Part shown: positions 1 through 11,479 of the stretch, in pieces
Layout of the letters: each line of letters starts with the position of its first letter
Position numbering within the stretch: position 1 is the stretch's first letter
Assembly (NCBI GenBank): GCA_002104905.1
Contig: MCFE01000048.1
Coordinates: forward strand, 124,001-188,000
DNA: 64,000 nucleotides
Direction of reading: 5' to 3'
From: Basidiobolus meristosporus CBS 931.73
Lineage: Eukaryota; Basidiobolomycota; Basidiobolomycetes; Basidiobolales; Basidiobolaceae
Notes under the pieces: model-generated
What the model was told of the DNA's origin: nothing
Database searches by the model: none
Seen by the model: only the letters and a program-made list of their open reading frames with translations
Translations under genes and position numbers: made by a program

Positions 1-1606
1 CACACTTCAAGACTTGGAGAACTTTGCTTATAGCAAGTTTAAGCTGCTACCATTGAAAGAATACTTGAGTGGCCTTGAGCAAATTGGAGAGTCACTGAAA
101 GCCCAAGGCATTATCACTGATCTGACTTTATCTGCCTATCTGCTCAGAGCACTACCAGAAGGCCTGGTTAGAAGGATTGAAAACAATCCTACTGTGAAAG
201 CTATGAGTTCACTGCCTGCATTTCAGTTAGCTAAGCAGATTTTACTTGCCCCTGAAGAAACCTCACCAATCAGAAAGCTTCTTTCAAGCCCAGGACAAAA
301 CCAAGATAGCCAAGACATACTTAATCCCAGCAATCAAAGCACTCAAATTCAGGAGCTGACACAGCAACTAGAGAAACTCTCTTTGCTACTTGCCAGCAAA
401 GCATATGGTCAGAAGCCAGTAGAGAAAGAAGTCAAATATACATGCATGTGGTGTGACTCTGCCAACCATTCCAAGAGAAATTGCCAAGAGCTTCAGTCAT
501 TACTATCCACAGGTGATGTCCTATATAGTCCTCAGGGATACATAGTCAGTAAGCATGGTGACAAATTATCCACAGCATTTGGACAAGGAGGAATGAGAGT
601 TCACTACAAGCAAGTCACCTCTCATACAAGAAAGGTTCACCTCCATGGAGAAGAAGATCCTGGCTACTTTGATCCAGCTGAAGTTCTGAACTTTGACTAT
701 GAGGATCCCAGAGAGGCCCAAGATCATATAGCTTCAATTTATGCTTCAAAGAGACACCATCCTGAAAAAATGGCTAATCTAGGCCCAGCAACAAAAGTAC
801 CAAGATGTGAGCCAGAAGTTGTGATTGAGAAGAAAGCATCACCCCCATTAATTCTACAAGAGTCTGCCAAGACCAACAACTACCACATGCAGCCTAAAGT
901 CAAGCAAAATGGTACCCCAGAGGCTCTGACAAGTCATATACTAGGAAGCAACATATCAATCAAGGTTGGAGAGCTACTCAGTGTATCACCATCTGTAAGA
1001 AAGACTCTGGATGAGCATATCAGAATAAGAAAGCATCCAATTGAAGCAACTCAAGGCAACCAGGTCAGGACAGTTCAAGGAAGCCAAGATATCAGTAAGC
1101 TGCATCAAAGCCAGAAACACTACTACTCAGTGGCAACTGCAACAACTACAGGAACTGTGCATAATCAAGAAATCCTATGTCATATAGACAGTGGATCTGA
1201 GATATGTGTGATGCCTTTGGAGGCTTGGAAACAACTACCATGCAAAGACCTATTGCCCATAGACACCAATATCAATTGGAGCATGAAGGATGCCAACTCA
1301 GGGCAATCAAAGCTTTTAGGAATTATTCACAGCTTCCCTCTCATCATTGAAGGAATACCCCATGAGATCCCAGTATTCATTTGTGCAAAGGCTAACTTTG
1401 AATTACTTCTTGGAAGACCATGGGAAGTAAAAGCAAGAGCAACTGCAGTGAACTACCCAGATGGTTCAGCATGGTATACTATATACTCAGAGAGCCCAGG
1501 ACTAACAGCAACCTTCTGTGGTGTGGACTCAAACAATATCCGATCAATGACATCATGTAGATTTCTATCTCAAGAAAGGACAGGTGGCTTCATTGAGGAA
1601 GACTGA
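1..1606 (+). CDS. Gag-protease polyprotein of an LTR retrotransposon, 5' end outside window
   Basis: The frame is open from the window edge to a TGA at 1604-1606 (about 530 residues), so the true start lies upstream. A CCHC zinc knuckle (C-x2-C-x4-H-x4-C, starting CMWC, near residue 144) marks the nucleocapsid part of Gag. A retropepsin-like active site, HIDSGSEICVMP, sits near residue 390 and is followed by the hydrophobic LLLGRPW motif expected in the protease flap/helix region. No reverse transcriptase, RNase H or integrase follows: the frame stops about 80 bp before a polypurine tract and an LTR-like start. The frame has no internal stop or shift, so the copy looks fairly recent. It is best read as a non-autonomous Gag-Pro element that would depend on a partner's Pol. 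Alternatively, a Pol region was deleted from this copy. Confidence 0.75.
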   Translation, partial: TLQDLENFAYSKFKLLPLKEYLSGLEQIGESLKAQGIITDLTLSAYLLRALPEGLVRRIENNPTVKAMSSLPAFQLAKQILLAPEETSPIRKLLSSPGQNQDSQDILNPSNQSTQIQELTQQLEKLSLLLASKAYGQKPVEKEVKYTCMWCDSANHSKRNCQELQSLLSTGDVLYSPQGYIVSKHGDKLSTAFGQGGMRVHYKQVTSHTRKVHLHGEEDPGYFDPAEVLNFDYEDPREAQDHIASIYASKRHHPEKMANLGPATKVPRCEPEVVIEKKASPPLILQESAKTNNYHMQPKVKQNGTPEALTSHILGSNISIKVGELLSVSPSVRKTLDEHIRIRKHPIEATQGNQVRTVQGSQDISKLHQSQKHYYSVATATTTGTVHNQEILCHIDSGSEICVMPLEAWKQLPCKDLLPIDTNINWSMKDANSGQSKLLGIIHSFPLIIEGIPHEIPVFICAKANFELLLGRPWEVKARATAVNYPDGSAWYTIYSESPGLTATFCGVDSNNIRSMTSCRFLSQERTGGFIEED

Positions 1607-1639
1607 GAGAGCACTTTGTTCTCCAAACTTACAGTGGTT

Positions 1640-1669
1640 AGCTAAAAAGTTCCCTGAAACTTTTTAGCT
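1640..1669. repeat. Perfect 12-bp stem hairpin before the polypurine tract
   Basis: AGCTAAAAAGTT (1640-1651) and its exact reverse complement (1658-1669) flank a six-base loop. The hairpin lies between the Gag-Pro stop codon and the purine-rich tract at about 1670-1684. It could act in RNA as a structured element next to the plus-strand primer, but that role is inferred. Confidence 0.6.
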
Positions 1670-1684
1670 CAAGTGGGGGGTGGA

Positions 1685-2488
1685 TGTGGTAGGGTAAACA
1701 TACCTCCCACAGACAAGTTTATTCATATAGTCATTATGACATACTTATCCATATTTTATCTTATCAGTATTATCCCATTCTTCTTTTGCCCATATTATCA
1801 GTACTATCCCCATGTGATGTTTACCCTGATTAGTTATTAGCATTAGTTATCCCAGATGTTATTCAGCTTTGTGATCAGTAGATGTATCTATATAAGGCAA
1901 GTACCCGCGTCAGTACCCATGACACATGACCTAGGTCTGTGTTACCATCCCTACCATTTCAATACCATATATGGTATTTCTATGTTGCACAGGTTTCAGA
2001 CTACTGATTCCTGATTGGTTGAGAGTGCTGTGCCTTTTAGAACCTTCCAGGACATTCTTGGCATATTTTTAGCTCATAGTGATGTCATCAAGAATTCCAC
2101 TGATACCTAGAATCTTCTAGAACCTTTACATTAGTAATCACTTGGCAATCAGGAAAAGTATTTAAGGGAAAGCAATCCCTCATCAATAAATCATCCCTTC
2201 TATCAGTAACACTTCTACCTTATTGATTAGCAGTTGATCACTGCACCTGCCTTCAACAGTACATCTAAGACCTGCCATCAAGGAGCTTTTCAGGGTAGTG
2301 CACAAGACACACAGAGGCCTTTGGAGACACTTGGAGCACCTAGGGAGCTAAAGAAGCAGGAGCTTTTACCATAGTGACATATTGACAAAGACACCAGCAG
2401 TTTAGACACAGAGGTTATTGCACCCATCAGACACCTCACACACCTTGAGTTGTGTAGCTTCTCCCAGGAGTACCTCTACACCACCACA
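1685..2488 (+). repeat. Putative 3' LTR of the Gag-Pro element (end uncertain)
   Basis: A purine-rich tract (about 1670-1684) is followed by TGTGGTAG, a typical LTR start. Inside lie a TATA-like TATATAAGG near 1889-1897 and AATAAA at 2185-2190. ACCACA ending at 2488 would pair with the TGTGGT start as a short terminal inverted repeat, so I place the end there provisionally. The 5' copy is outside the window, so the boundary cannot be checked by comparing the two LTRs. The 80-codon open frame at 2418-2660 overlaps this end and is not supported as a gene. Confidence 0.4.
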
Positions 2489-3493
2489 GCGTGGCCAAGC
2501 TGTAGCATTGCACTCATCAACTAGAAGGCAAAATACTGACTACAAATACACAAGTAGCCAAGATGATAGTCAGCCAGGAAGTAGTATAGGTGTGCAAAGT
2601 GAGTCACTACCAAATGCTTCAGTAGTAATCCCTGTGAGAAAAAAACCCAGGAGAAGATAATGCAATTGCTTTGAATTGCTCAATTTGTAATGATCCTGAC
2701 AACCCATTTTTTTTGCAATCCAAATTGAGCCATTGCAAATCAGTGATCATCAAATTTTTGATATAAGTAATATCAAGATTGTCTCACATTTTAGACAAAA
2801 CCCCTATAAATAAACACCCTGCATATATATACGTCATCTGTAATACCAGTGCAGCTATTGGATCTGTTTCACACCTACACAATTGCTTGCATGCTGGCTA
2901 TGACACCATGTCCAATCACTAGGATCAGGGATTTACTTGCTCAATGAGCAAAATGGGATATTTGATGGCAACTCAGGTAGCTTTTTTAGTAGTCAATGAG
3001 CCAATTGGGGGCTGCCAGCTTCAGGATACTTTTGGACCAATTAACCACTGAGATACCGTCCAATTGGTGTGAGGGTAACCAAAATGGCAAGTATCAGTGT
3101 AGTTTATAGTGTGATACACATTTATTTCCATTTATATTAAAGAAACATATCCAAATACCGGATTTTACCTGCCATAATAGAGGTATACAATTGCGCACAT
3201 GATGCAAACATTGCAAGTTGGTGTAATCATCTGTGCCAACCTCATTGTGTCAGATTGTGCCATAGTGTGCGAGATTGTCCCGCATAGTGCAAAATTGTCC
3301 AAGAACAATCCTTCCTTCTGGTAGCTATAATATTGCGCCCAATTGTTCTTTACAACTGCGGATCGCGCCGTACACCCTGGCACAGTACAATGGAACAAGT
3401 CTAATAACTACATATCACATGACCTAGTCACATGATCAGCTGACCCTTGACATATCTCCATGTGATAATCCAGTCTGTTTTTCAGTATATTTT
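2489..3493. other. Non-coding, transposon-derived sequence, unassigned
   Basis: No convincing coding frame. It contains a perfect short palindrome TTGCTCAATGAGCAA (2937-2951), a poly-T run near 2708, and an imperfect direct repeat of about 20 bp around 3250-3300 built on ATTGTGCCATAGTG-like units. The texture resembles the transposon block on both sides. Confidence 0.3.
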
Positions 3494-3742
3494 ATCTTGG
3501 CACACTTACTGTACCTCACCCCAGAATCCCACCACTATTAGCCAATATCTCTTGGTATCCATATTGCCAAAAAGTATATATAGTGGTATCTCCCCTTATG
3601 TATTCCTCAGTCTGATAAACACAGGTCTTGAATAAATAGCCTTGCCTTGGAAATCCATCTTGCCTTGTTGATCCACACCTAAGTCCTTTCCTGGTCCTGC
3701 CTTGCCTAACTCCACTCTCCTGCCTTGTGTCTATTCATAACA
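3494..3742 (+). repeat. 5' LTR (partial) of the chromovirus
   Basis: Aligns without gaps to 7321-7569. By eye about 20 positions differ over 249 bp, suggesting an old insertion. Ends in TCATAACA. It has a TATA-like region (GTATATATAG near 3572) and an AATAAA at about 3632. The sequence upstream of 3494 does not match the 3' LTR. Confidence 0.8.
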
Positions 3743-4161
3743 GTTTTATCAGACTGCTCCTGACTTACCTGTGGATCTCTGCCTTCTACCCAAAGTTCTT
3801 GAAAAGAACTTGTAAAGGAATACCTACTGTAAGTATCACCCTGAATCTCTCCCTAGTCTTGTCCTCTAAAGACATAGATACTTCATCTTTGTAAGATTAT
3901 TGGCCAAAGCTGCATTCACTTTATTACCCTGCTGGTGTAGTTTACAGTTGTTACAGTATTCAAAGCGTTAGTACAATACACTATGAAAGGATGTTAAAGC
4001 TAGTTCCTTCTGAAGTGACGCTAACTTATTCAGAGTTGGGTATTGTGGCTCAATAATTGTATTCTTGACAAACTAGTGGCTTTATAACCCACAAATTAGC
4101 TAGCTATATCCAGTATTCCTGAACAAGTCCAAGAGACTTCTCCGCTTCCTGCTACCGTGAC

Positions 4162-5092
4162 ATGTCCAGCCCAGAGTATAACTTTTCAAGTCCCATGGCT
4201 GCCTTTGCCCAGCTGCAACAAGACAATGCAGACCTCAGAAACTCTGTTGCTCAACTCCAGAGCCAAATGCTCAACAGCCTATCCAGGCTCCTTCCTACCA
4301 TGATCCCAAGATCACTTCCACTACCAAGCTTGGTGGCTCCCAGAATCAATTCCAAGGTTTCATCAATATAGTGAAACACCAATTGTCACTACAACCCAAT
4401 TGGTTCCCAACAGATCAAGCAAAAGTGGGTTATATCTCTAACCTGCTGACTGGAACTGCCCAGAAATGGCTCTCCCCTTTGGTGGAAACCAACTCCCCTG
4501 TACTCAGCAACTACCATGCCTTCCTCACAGTTATGGAGCTAACATTTGGCAACACTGACCAAGCCAGAACTGCTGCCAACAAGATCAAGAACTTGAAGCA
4601 AGGAAACAGACCTGCATCCGTGTATGCTTCTGAATTCCGGCTACTGGCCAGTGATTTAAGCCTTTAGGGTGATGCTGCCCTGATTAGTCAGTTTTGAGAT
4701 GGGCTCAATGACAAAGTCAGTGACCTACTTCTCACTCTTCCTGACCCAACCACCTTGGGTGAAGCTATTCATCAAGCAATCCAATGTGACAATTGTCTTT
4801 TCTAGAAGAAACCAAAGTTCCAACATACTTATCAGCCAGCCTCCTTCCCAGTAATCCAGTCACCCAATACTAAGCTTGATGATCCTATCCAAATTGGCAG
4901 TGCTAAGTATAAGAAACCTACCAAAGAAGAAAGATCTAGACATCAGCAGGCAAACCTCTGCCTTTACTGTGGCAAGCCAGGTCACTTTGCTGAGTCTTGT
5001 CCTAACAAGCGGTCCAGCTTTAAGCTCTTGCAATCATCCAGTGAGCAATCTGCTCCTGAATTATTGAGAAACTCCAATGTCCAGTTACAATG
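4162..5092 (+). pseudogene. Broken gag of the chromovirus
   Basis: The reading begins at ATG 4162 with a heptad-like leucine/glutamine-rich N-terminus, shifts frame near 4320-4350, and continues as a retrotransposon Gag domain (LQPNWFPTDQAKVGYISNLL). In-frame stops follow at 4665 and further on. The same frame then gives a CCHC knuckle, CLYCGKPGHFAESC, at 4959-5000. The order and spacing are those of Ty3/gypsy Gag. It cannot be translated as one protein. Confidence 0.75.
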
Positions 5093-7128
5093 ACAGGCTT
5101 GCAACTGGACCCTCCAATGAAAATTCAGCACATTCAAGAAACATCATATGCTACCAAGTCTGTCCAGTCCTTAAGAATGCCTGCCAACATTCCTATACCT
5201 GAATCCAGCCCTGTCTGTGTCCTTGCCCTCATAGATTCTGGTGCTTCCTCCTGTGTCATTGACAAGTCATTTGTCCAGAAGCACAAAATCCCCACTGTCC
5301 TGAAATCATGTCCTGTCCAGGTAGACTTTATTGATGGAAGGTCCCTCTCTTCCAGTGCTGTTACCCATGAGAGTTGTCTGCTCCAGCTGTCCAGTACTGG
5401 TTGCCATGAGACACTAGCCTTCAACATCATCAACTCTCTCCATTACTCCTTAGTCCTTGGAAGCTCAAGGCTTAGTCACCATAACCCAGCTATCAGCTGG
5501 AAGACTAAAATTCTGACATTCCTCAGAATCCACCATGTCAACCCCATGAAACCACCTGATTTTTCATGTAAAGAAGTATCCTTTCCTAAGCTACCCCAGA
5601 CACAGGAGCCCATCATCACTCAAGGAACCCCCTCCAATGGAATACCTGCCAAGTATCAAGAGTTTGCCCATATCTTTGACAAGAAGAAAGCCAAACTACT
5701 CCCAGCCCATAGACCCTATGATTGTTCCATTGACCTTGAAGAAGGAAAAACCCCATCTTTTGCTCCTATTTACAACCTCTTGCAACCCAAGTTGAAAGAA
5801 CCCCATGGCTATATTCAAGAAAACCTCCAGAAATGTTTTATTCAGCACTCTAAGTCCCCAGCTGGTGCCCCAATCCACTTTATCAAAAAATGGATGGTAC
5901 CCTAAGAGTGTGTGTAGACTACTGTGCACTGAATAAGATCATATCAAGAACCTGTACCCTTTACCCCTGATCAACACCCTGTTGGATCAGCTCTCTGCTG
6001 CCAAAGTATTTACTAAGATTGACCTCAGAGGAGCATATAACCTTGTCAGGATCAAGCCTGGTGATGAATGGAAAACTACATTCAGAACAAGATACAATCA
6101 TTTTGAGTATGAAGTTATGTCATTTGGTCTCACCAATGCCCCAGCTGTCTTTTAACACCTGATGAATGACATATTCCGTGAATACCTTGACCAATTTGTG
6201 GTTATCTACCTTGATGACATCTTGATCTACTCTAAGACACAAGAAGAACATAATTCCCATGTCAGGAAAGTCTTGACCAAACTTGACACTGCTGGCCTTT
6301 ATGCCAAATTGGAGAAATGTGAGTTTGACCAGAAAGAAGTTGAGTCATTAGGTTATCTTATCAGCTCAAATGGAACAAGAATGGACCCCAAGAGAGTAGA
6401 AGCCATCCAGTTGTGGAAAACTCCCTGTTCTGCAAAAGAAGTGCAGTCCTTCCTTGGATTTGCCAACTTCTATTGTAGATTTATTGCCAACTACTCCAAG
6501 ATAGTCACTCCCTTGACAAAGCTCACCCAAATAATCTGCCCTTTGCCTGGAATGAGGAACAATCCAAGTCCTTTAATTCCATCAAGAAATTCTTCCTGTA
6601 CGCTCCCCTGCTTGCTCACCCTAACCTTGAGAAACCTTTCATCATAGAAACTGATGCCTCTGACTTTGCACTTGGTGCGATTCTTTCCCAGTACAATGAC
6701 AAGAATGTACTACATCCTATTGCATTCCACTCCCAGAAATTTACTCCAGCTGAATTAACTATTATATATATGATAAAGAACTACTTGCTATCATTGTTGC
6801 CTTTGAGCAACGTAGACACTACCTTGACGGTGCAGCCCAAAGGATAATGATCTTCTGTGACCACAAGAACCTTGAGTACTTTACCACCTCAAAATTACTG
6901 ATCTGGAGACAAGCCAGATGGTCCCTCTTCCGGTCCAGCTTTGACTTTGTCATCACCTATAGACCAGGAATGAAACAGGGAAAACCTGATGCCAACTTCA
7001 CTATCTGGTAGATTGGGTAGGTTATGGCCCAAATGATCAAACTTGGGAACCAGCAGCAAACCTAACAAACTGCTAAGATCTAGTTGTGCTATTCCACCAG
7101 ACATACTCCAACAAGCCAAAGCCCAAAG
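5090..7128 (+). pseudogene. Broken pol of the chromovirus: protease, RT, RNase H, chromodomain
   Basis: A retropepsin motif (ALIDSGASSCVID) lies near 5224-5262. The reverse transcriptase begins around 5700, is frameshifted near 5895, has a stop at about 6153, and carries the catalytic YLDD at about 6208-6219. RNase H follows ([14 protein letters not shown] near 6646, then DKELLAI and [10 protein letters not shown]) with more frame changes. After the RNase H connection (GKPDANF) the sequence passes directly at about 6999 to a chromodomain-like stretch (WVGYGPNDQTWEPAANL), where an integrase core of roughly a kilobase would be expected. The product is non-functional. Confidence 0.85.
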
Positions 7129-7160
7129 CTTGAGGAGAGCCCCTCAAAAGTGGAGAATAG

Positions 7161-7569
7161 TGTTATGATCACATGAAATCCCTGTTATCTGATTATCAAG
7201 CCAAATGAAGTCAGTGAAGAAATCCCAGTTCCATCTAGAAAATTCTACTACATTCTAGCAACTTCTTGAAAGCTTCAAGTCAATGTTACACAATGGAACA
7301 TTTGATGGAAGCCTCCCATCATCTTGGCATACTTACTGCGCTTCACCCCAGAACCCCATCAGTATTAGCCAATATCTCTTGGCATCCTTATTGCTAAAAA
7401 GTATATAAAGTCCTATCCCCCCTTATTTATTCCTCAGTCTGATAAACACAGGTCTTGAATAAACAGCCTTGCCTTGGAAATCCATCTTGCCTTGTTGATC
7501 CACACCTAAGTCCTTTCCTGGTCCTGCCTTGCCTAGTTCTACTCTTCTGCCTTGTGTCTATTCATAACA
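7161..7569 (+). repeat. 3' LTR of the chromovirus
   Basis: Starts TGTTATGA and ends TCATAACA, a perfect 8-bp terminal inverted repeat. A purine-rich stretch (AAAAGTGGAGAA) directly precedes it. It contains TATATAAAG near 7400 and AATAAA near 7458. Length 409 bp. Confidence 0.85.
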
Positions 7570-8660
7570 AGAGGGAGACAATGTGGTGTTTATACCAAAG
7601 CCTAAAAATCTAAAGACATTGAAGATCTGTGAAACTGTTGAGTGCAATAATAAAGAGTGGGCTAATATACAAGAGGCTGTCAGATGTCTAGCACACCATC
7701 ACCTTAAGGCCAGCATACCATGGGACCATCTAGAACTCAAGGCCATGCAGAATGCACTTGACTTGTTCCATGAGCATTATCCTGGGTTCAAACAGGCAAA
7801 TGGATTTTGGGCCTGCATTGGTATGCTAAGAAAGTGTCTTAAGAACAGCAGCAGCTATCAACAGCAGAAGTACCAGGGTGCAATGGCTAAAACTAGTGGC
7901 TTCCTCAAGAGCCCGTTACAAGCAAGGCCAAATGCTCAAGATAAGTGTCAAAGAGACATCAGGCAGCTGGAAGAGTGCAAATTAAGGACAAGCAGGCAGA
8001 CATGGATGGAGAAGCACAACATTTATAATGGAAAAAGCATAGTACCACTCAAGAAGCACCCAGTCAAAGTAGCAGTGAAGGACCTGGCAATGATAAAAAC
8101 CAGCCGCTTTTACACAAGCCTGTCACTACTAAGGTTGAGAGCTCAAAACAAGCTGAAAGGAAACATCAGGTTGTCAGAAGAGTGTCAGCAAGGGACATGC
8201 AGGCCAAAATAGATGCATCAGAGCAGAATTTATACAGGAGAAAATGTAATTCTTTACAAGAAGCTCTCAGACAAAGTAGAAGTGAAAGACCTGGTAGTAA
8301 TAAAGGAAAATGTAAAGGGAAAAATGTCTACCCAAGCCTGAGACAGGGAGGCATGCAAGAAAACTGCAGTTCTTGCCTAATAATGCTGCAAGCCAGTAAC
8401 AGACTGAATCCCATCATAGCCAAGAAGAATTACCAACAAGAAAACAGCTGTTTTCACAAGAGTTGGAAGTGCAGCCAGTTGAGCTACACTCCATCAAGAT
8501 AGATGAGTTTGCTGAAAAAGGCAATTTGTCTACCACATCATCCACAGCATCCACAGCCCCCATTGTTGACATAGTGGAGATCCCACTGACAGACAAGGCT
8601 CTCAATTTCAAGAGCTCAAAAGACTATCACAATGCCTTCAGTGGAGTTTTAGAACATTAA
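7570..8660 (+). pseudogene. Unrecognised transposon-associated coding remnants
   Basis: A frame open from 7583 to 8212 (about 209 codons, no credible ATG start) is followed by overlapping frames to 8502 and 8660. The composition is lysine- and glutamine-rich and looks like a frameshifted protein of one element. A purine-rich run (AAGAGGGAGACAA) sits at its start, directly against the chromovirus LTR. I do not recognise a family. It may be the upstream part of the repeat element whose conserved C-terminal frame begins near 8662. Confidence 0.3.
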
Positions 8661-9340
8661 TAGGCACACCAAGAGGTTGCAGAACTTCTTCAAGAGCAGT
8701 GCTCAAGAAAACAAACTGGAATATTGCAAGGATTTATTGCAAAGACAGGCATATGAGGAGCTATACCTTGCAGTGCTGGCTGAAGACCAGGACATGTGGG
8801 AACCGGTGAATGATCAGTGGCATAAAGCTGTTGGGTTCCTGCCAAAGTTGTGGAACCAGACTGTTACAGCAGAAATACTTATTGAGTGATGGATTTCAAT
8901 GGAGTTACTTGTTGAGTGTGGGGTTGGGCTTAACGTTAGTGTAGGGATAGAGACTTGTATAGGTCAATACAATTGGCAATTGAGGTAAAACTGAAGTTTC
9001 AATGGAAATAAATCAATTTGTACACATGAAAAGTAAGAGAAAAGGTTGAGTCAAGAAGTAAGGAGTGTGAAAAAGAGGCAATAGCCAATCAATTCACACA
9101 ACCATAGGAGGCAATAGAGTGTCTGGGATCAGAAAGTGAGCAAATTGGCAGGGAACCAATCAAAAGCCACTTATACATTGTTGTGATGAAAATTTTGACA
9201 AAGTTTTTTGGTGAAATCTGGGGTGCAACTATTTTTCAACAGTCTCTGGACAGTGTCCTGACAAGATCAGTATCTCTTAGTCATGGGACATTAACTTTGT
9301 GACAGCCTTTCAATGGGATCATCTCAATAATTTTTCATAG
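8650..9340 (+). repeat. Copy A of an unclassified repeat element
   Basis: Collinear with 11480-12149 plus 16837-16865 (copy B). It includes a conserved reading frame at 8662-8889 (containing FFKSSAQEN, DLLQR, DQDMWEPVN) and about 450 bp of non-coding 3' sequence. The two copies differ at many sites, yet the protein pattern F-F-K-S-S-A-Q-E-N, D-L-L-Q-R, D-Q-D-x-W and the C-terminal AEIL-E are kept, which suggests a real protein end. Copy A stops abruptly at 9340 where gypsy RNase H sequence begins. Confidence 0.65.
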
Positions 9341-9342
9341 GG

Positions 9343-10611
9343 TTGGATGCATTATACCTTAGTCCTGAACCTCCCTCAGCCTGGAACAAGGCTCATGACC
9401 AAGCATTTGAGCCACTCTGCCAGTTGCTCCTGCAAGCACCCACCCTATCCTACCCAGAGTTTACTCAGACCTTTGTTGTTCCTATAGATGCATTTAATGT
9501 TGAGTTAGGGGCTGTCCTATACCAGGATAAAGACCAAAATCTGCCTCACTGGATCTCTTTTCAAGCCAGATCACTACTACCTGCTGAGAGAAACTACTCT
9601 GCCACCAAGAAGGAGCTACTTGTAATAGTCTTTGCCTTGAAGTAGTCTCATCAGTACTTATGGGGTACCCCTTTTATCTTGTACACTGACCACCAAGCCC
9701 TTGTCTACATTCACACACAAAAGACTCTGACTTTAAAGCTCACCAACTGGCATGATACTCTACTTGATTATGAATACACAGTTATTCATCACCCCAGAAT
9801 CCTCAACATCCTGTCTGACCACCTTTCAGAAATTTTCCAACTTCACCTTGGGAGGGACATATGATTACGGACCTTAAAAACAACTTGAAAAATTCTACAT
9901 GCCAATGAAAGAAAAATATTGATACAGAGGAGTCATTTACTGTGTCATTTTGGAGCTGACTCACTAATGAAGAAGCTACACTCTGATGGATATCACTGGC
10001 CAAATATCAAAGCTGACTGCCTAGAATTTGTCAAGTCTTTCAGAGAATGTCAACTTTACAATATCAGCCACCATGGATTTCACCCTTTGAGTCTTATTCA
10101 TGCAAGCCTTCCTATGAATCATATTGCAATTGATCTGGCCAGACCTTTCACCACTAGAGATGATGGTAATCACTACCTTTTTATAATTGTGGATGTCTGC
10201 ACATGTTTTGTCTTCCTCAAAGCTATCCTAGACAAGTATGCTACCACTATTGCACAAGTGGTATTCATGCTCTTCTGTCTATTTGGATTCCCCAAGGTCA
10301 TTCAATAGGATAATGAAGCAGAATTTGTGAATCACATGATCAAAGCCCTTTGCCAGAACAGCACCATGAATCACCATCTGATCACTCCCTATCATCCCAG
10401 AACTAATGCACTTGCTGAAAGACATGTTCAGACCTCAGTGAAGATCATCAGGAGATCTATCAAAGGTATCAAGAAGAATTGGGGCAAGTACATTCCAACT
10501 GTGAAATATGTTATCAACACCAAAGTTGCTGCTGTACATGGATCAATGCAATACACTTATGCCTTTGGCATTAAGAAGCTTAGCAGCCCCAATGTGTGGT
10601 TAATCAGTTAG
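9343..10611 (+). pseudogene. Ty3/gypsy RNase H-integrase fragment
   Basis: RNase H is seen first (VPIDAFNVELGAVLYQDKD, then KKELLVIV and YTDHQALVYIH, interrupted by a stop at about 9643). Integrase follows: a zinc-binding part with HFGADSLMKKLHSDGYHWP and Cys residues, the core aspartate in IAIDLARPF, the second aspartate in DNEAEF immediately after an in-frame stop near 10308, and the glutamate in NALAERHVQ. No LTRs flank it, and nothing N-terminal to RNase H is present. It belongs to a different gypsy lineage copy from the chromovirus at 3494-7569. Dead fragment. Confidence 0.85.
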
Positions 10612-11479
10612 GTAATGCAAAGATGGGTTGAGAACAACTAGCAACTAATCTCAATAGGATCACTATACCATAGTATGCCAGGTTTCCCTAGGTCACCAGC
10701 TAGTTACTGCACAATACAATATGGAATACACACAAACAACAGCCAGAGCACACTTGTAAGGGGGACTAGAATCCAACAGTGAGAAGGAATATATCAACTA
10801 GATTCCAAAAAGTTCTTTGCTGATATTCAGGTGGTGTTCATGCCTAAAGTGGTGGCAATCAAGCATATGTTTGTAAGATGTATATCTTACCAGCAATTCA
10901 TGGTATATGGCAACTTTGCAAGTATCACACAGAAAAGCCATAAAGTTGAAGTGATAGAAGTGTGTGAACTGAGGCAGGTGTTTGCTTATGTAGAGGTTAG
11001 TAAGCAGGAGGCCATAGTATTTTTTGATTTGAACTATATGTTGAATACCCAAGGAAGTGGTGGGCAAGCAAATGAAGAGGGGTGATTCTACATTAGAATA
11101 GATGAATTGCACAATGGGAGGTAGAAAAAGGAAATATTATTTGGTAAACTGGTATGGTAGCATTATACAGAACTAGCTGTAGACTGCCATAATAATGCTG
11201 TTAGATGCTTGCAATGAGGCCATCAAAACACTTTCAAGTTTTTTGTCATTTAAGGCAATTAAATGTACTGGCCAGTTAGATCCACTTGAGTATTTGTGGG
11301 GCACTCTAAGACTGCAATAATGCCATGCCACTTTTGGCAAGAAACCGTTTAAGCACTGTAATGTTTTCTAACTTTATTTAGTGGTGAAATTAGCCAAATG
11401 CCATTGTGATCCTGTCACAAGATTGTGTAGATGGTCATTAATTCCAAGCAACTGGTATTATAATTGTCTCCTAGCAGGA
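10612..11479 (+). other. Transposon-derived sequence with one short open frame
   Basis: A 101-codon frame without an ATG start runs from about 10783 to 11085 (containing FMPKVVAIKHMFVRC). Its stop-bounded ends suggest a remnant exon or broken ORF. No family is recognised. The rest of the stretch shows no coding signal. Confidence 0.3.

Larger units (their letters stand above)
3494..7569 (+). mobile_element. Degenerate Ty3/gypsy chromovirus with internal integrase deletion
   Basis: Two related LTR segments bound the element (3494-3742 and 7161-7569). Between them, in order, lie Gag with a zinc knuckle, retropepsin, reverse transcriptase with YLDD, RNase H, and then directly a chromodomain-like tail. 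The integrase HHCC and DDE core is absent. Gag and Pol contain several frameshifts and stop codons, so the copy is dead. The terminal chromodomain places it with the chromoviruses (the Tf1/MAGGY/Tcn-type branch of Ty3/gypsy). The 5' LTR lacks about 160 bp of U3 that the 3' LTR has, so the left end has been truncated or rearranged and no target-site duplication can be defined. Confidence 0.85.

Noticed and set aside
3165-3398. Minus-strand 77-codon open frame
   Set aside because: It starts at a non-ATG codon, lies over a degenerate short repeat and has no family signature.
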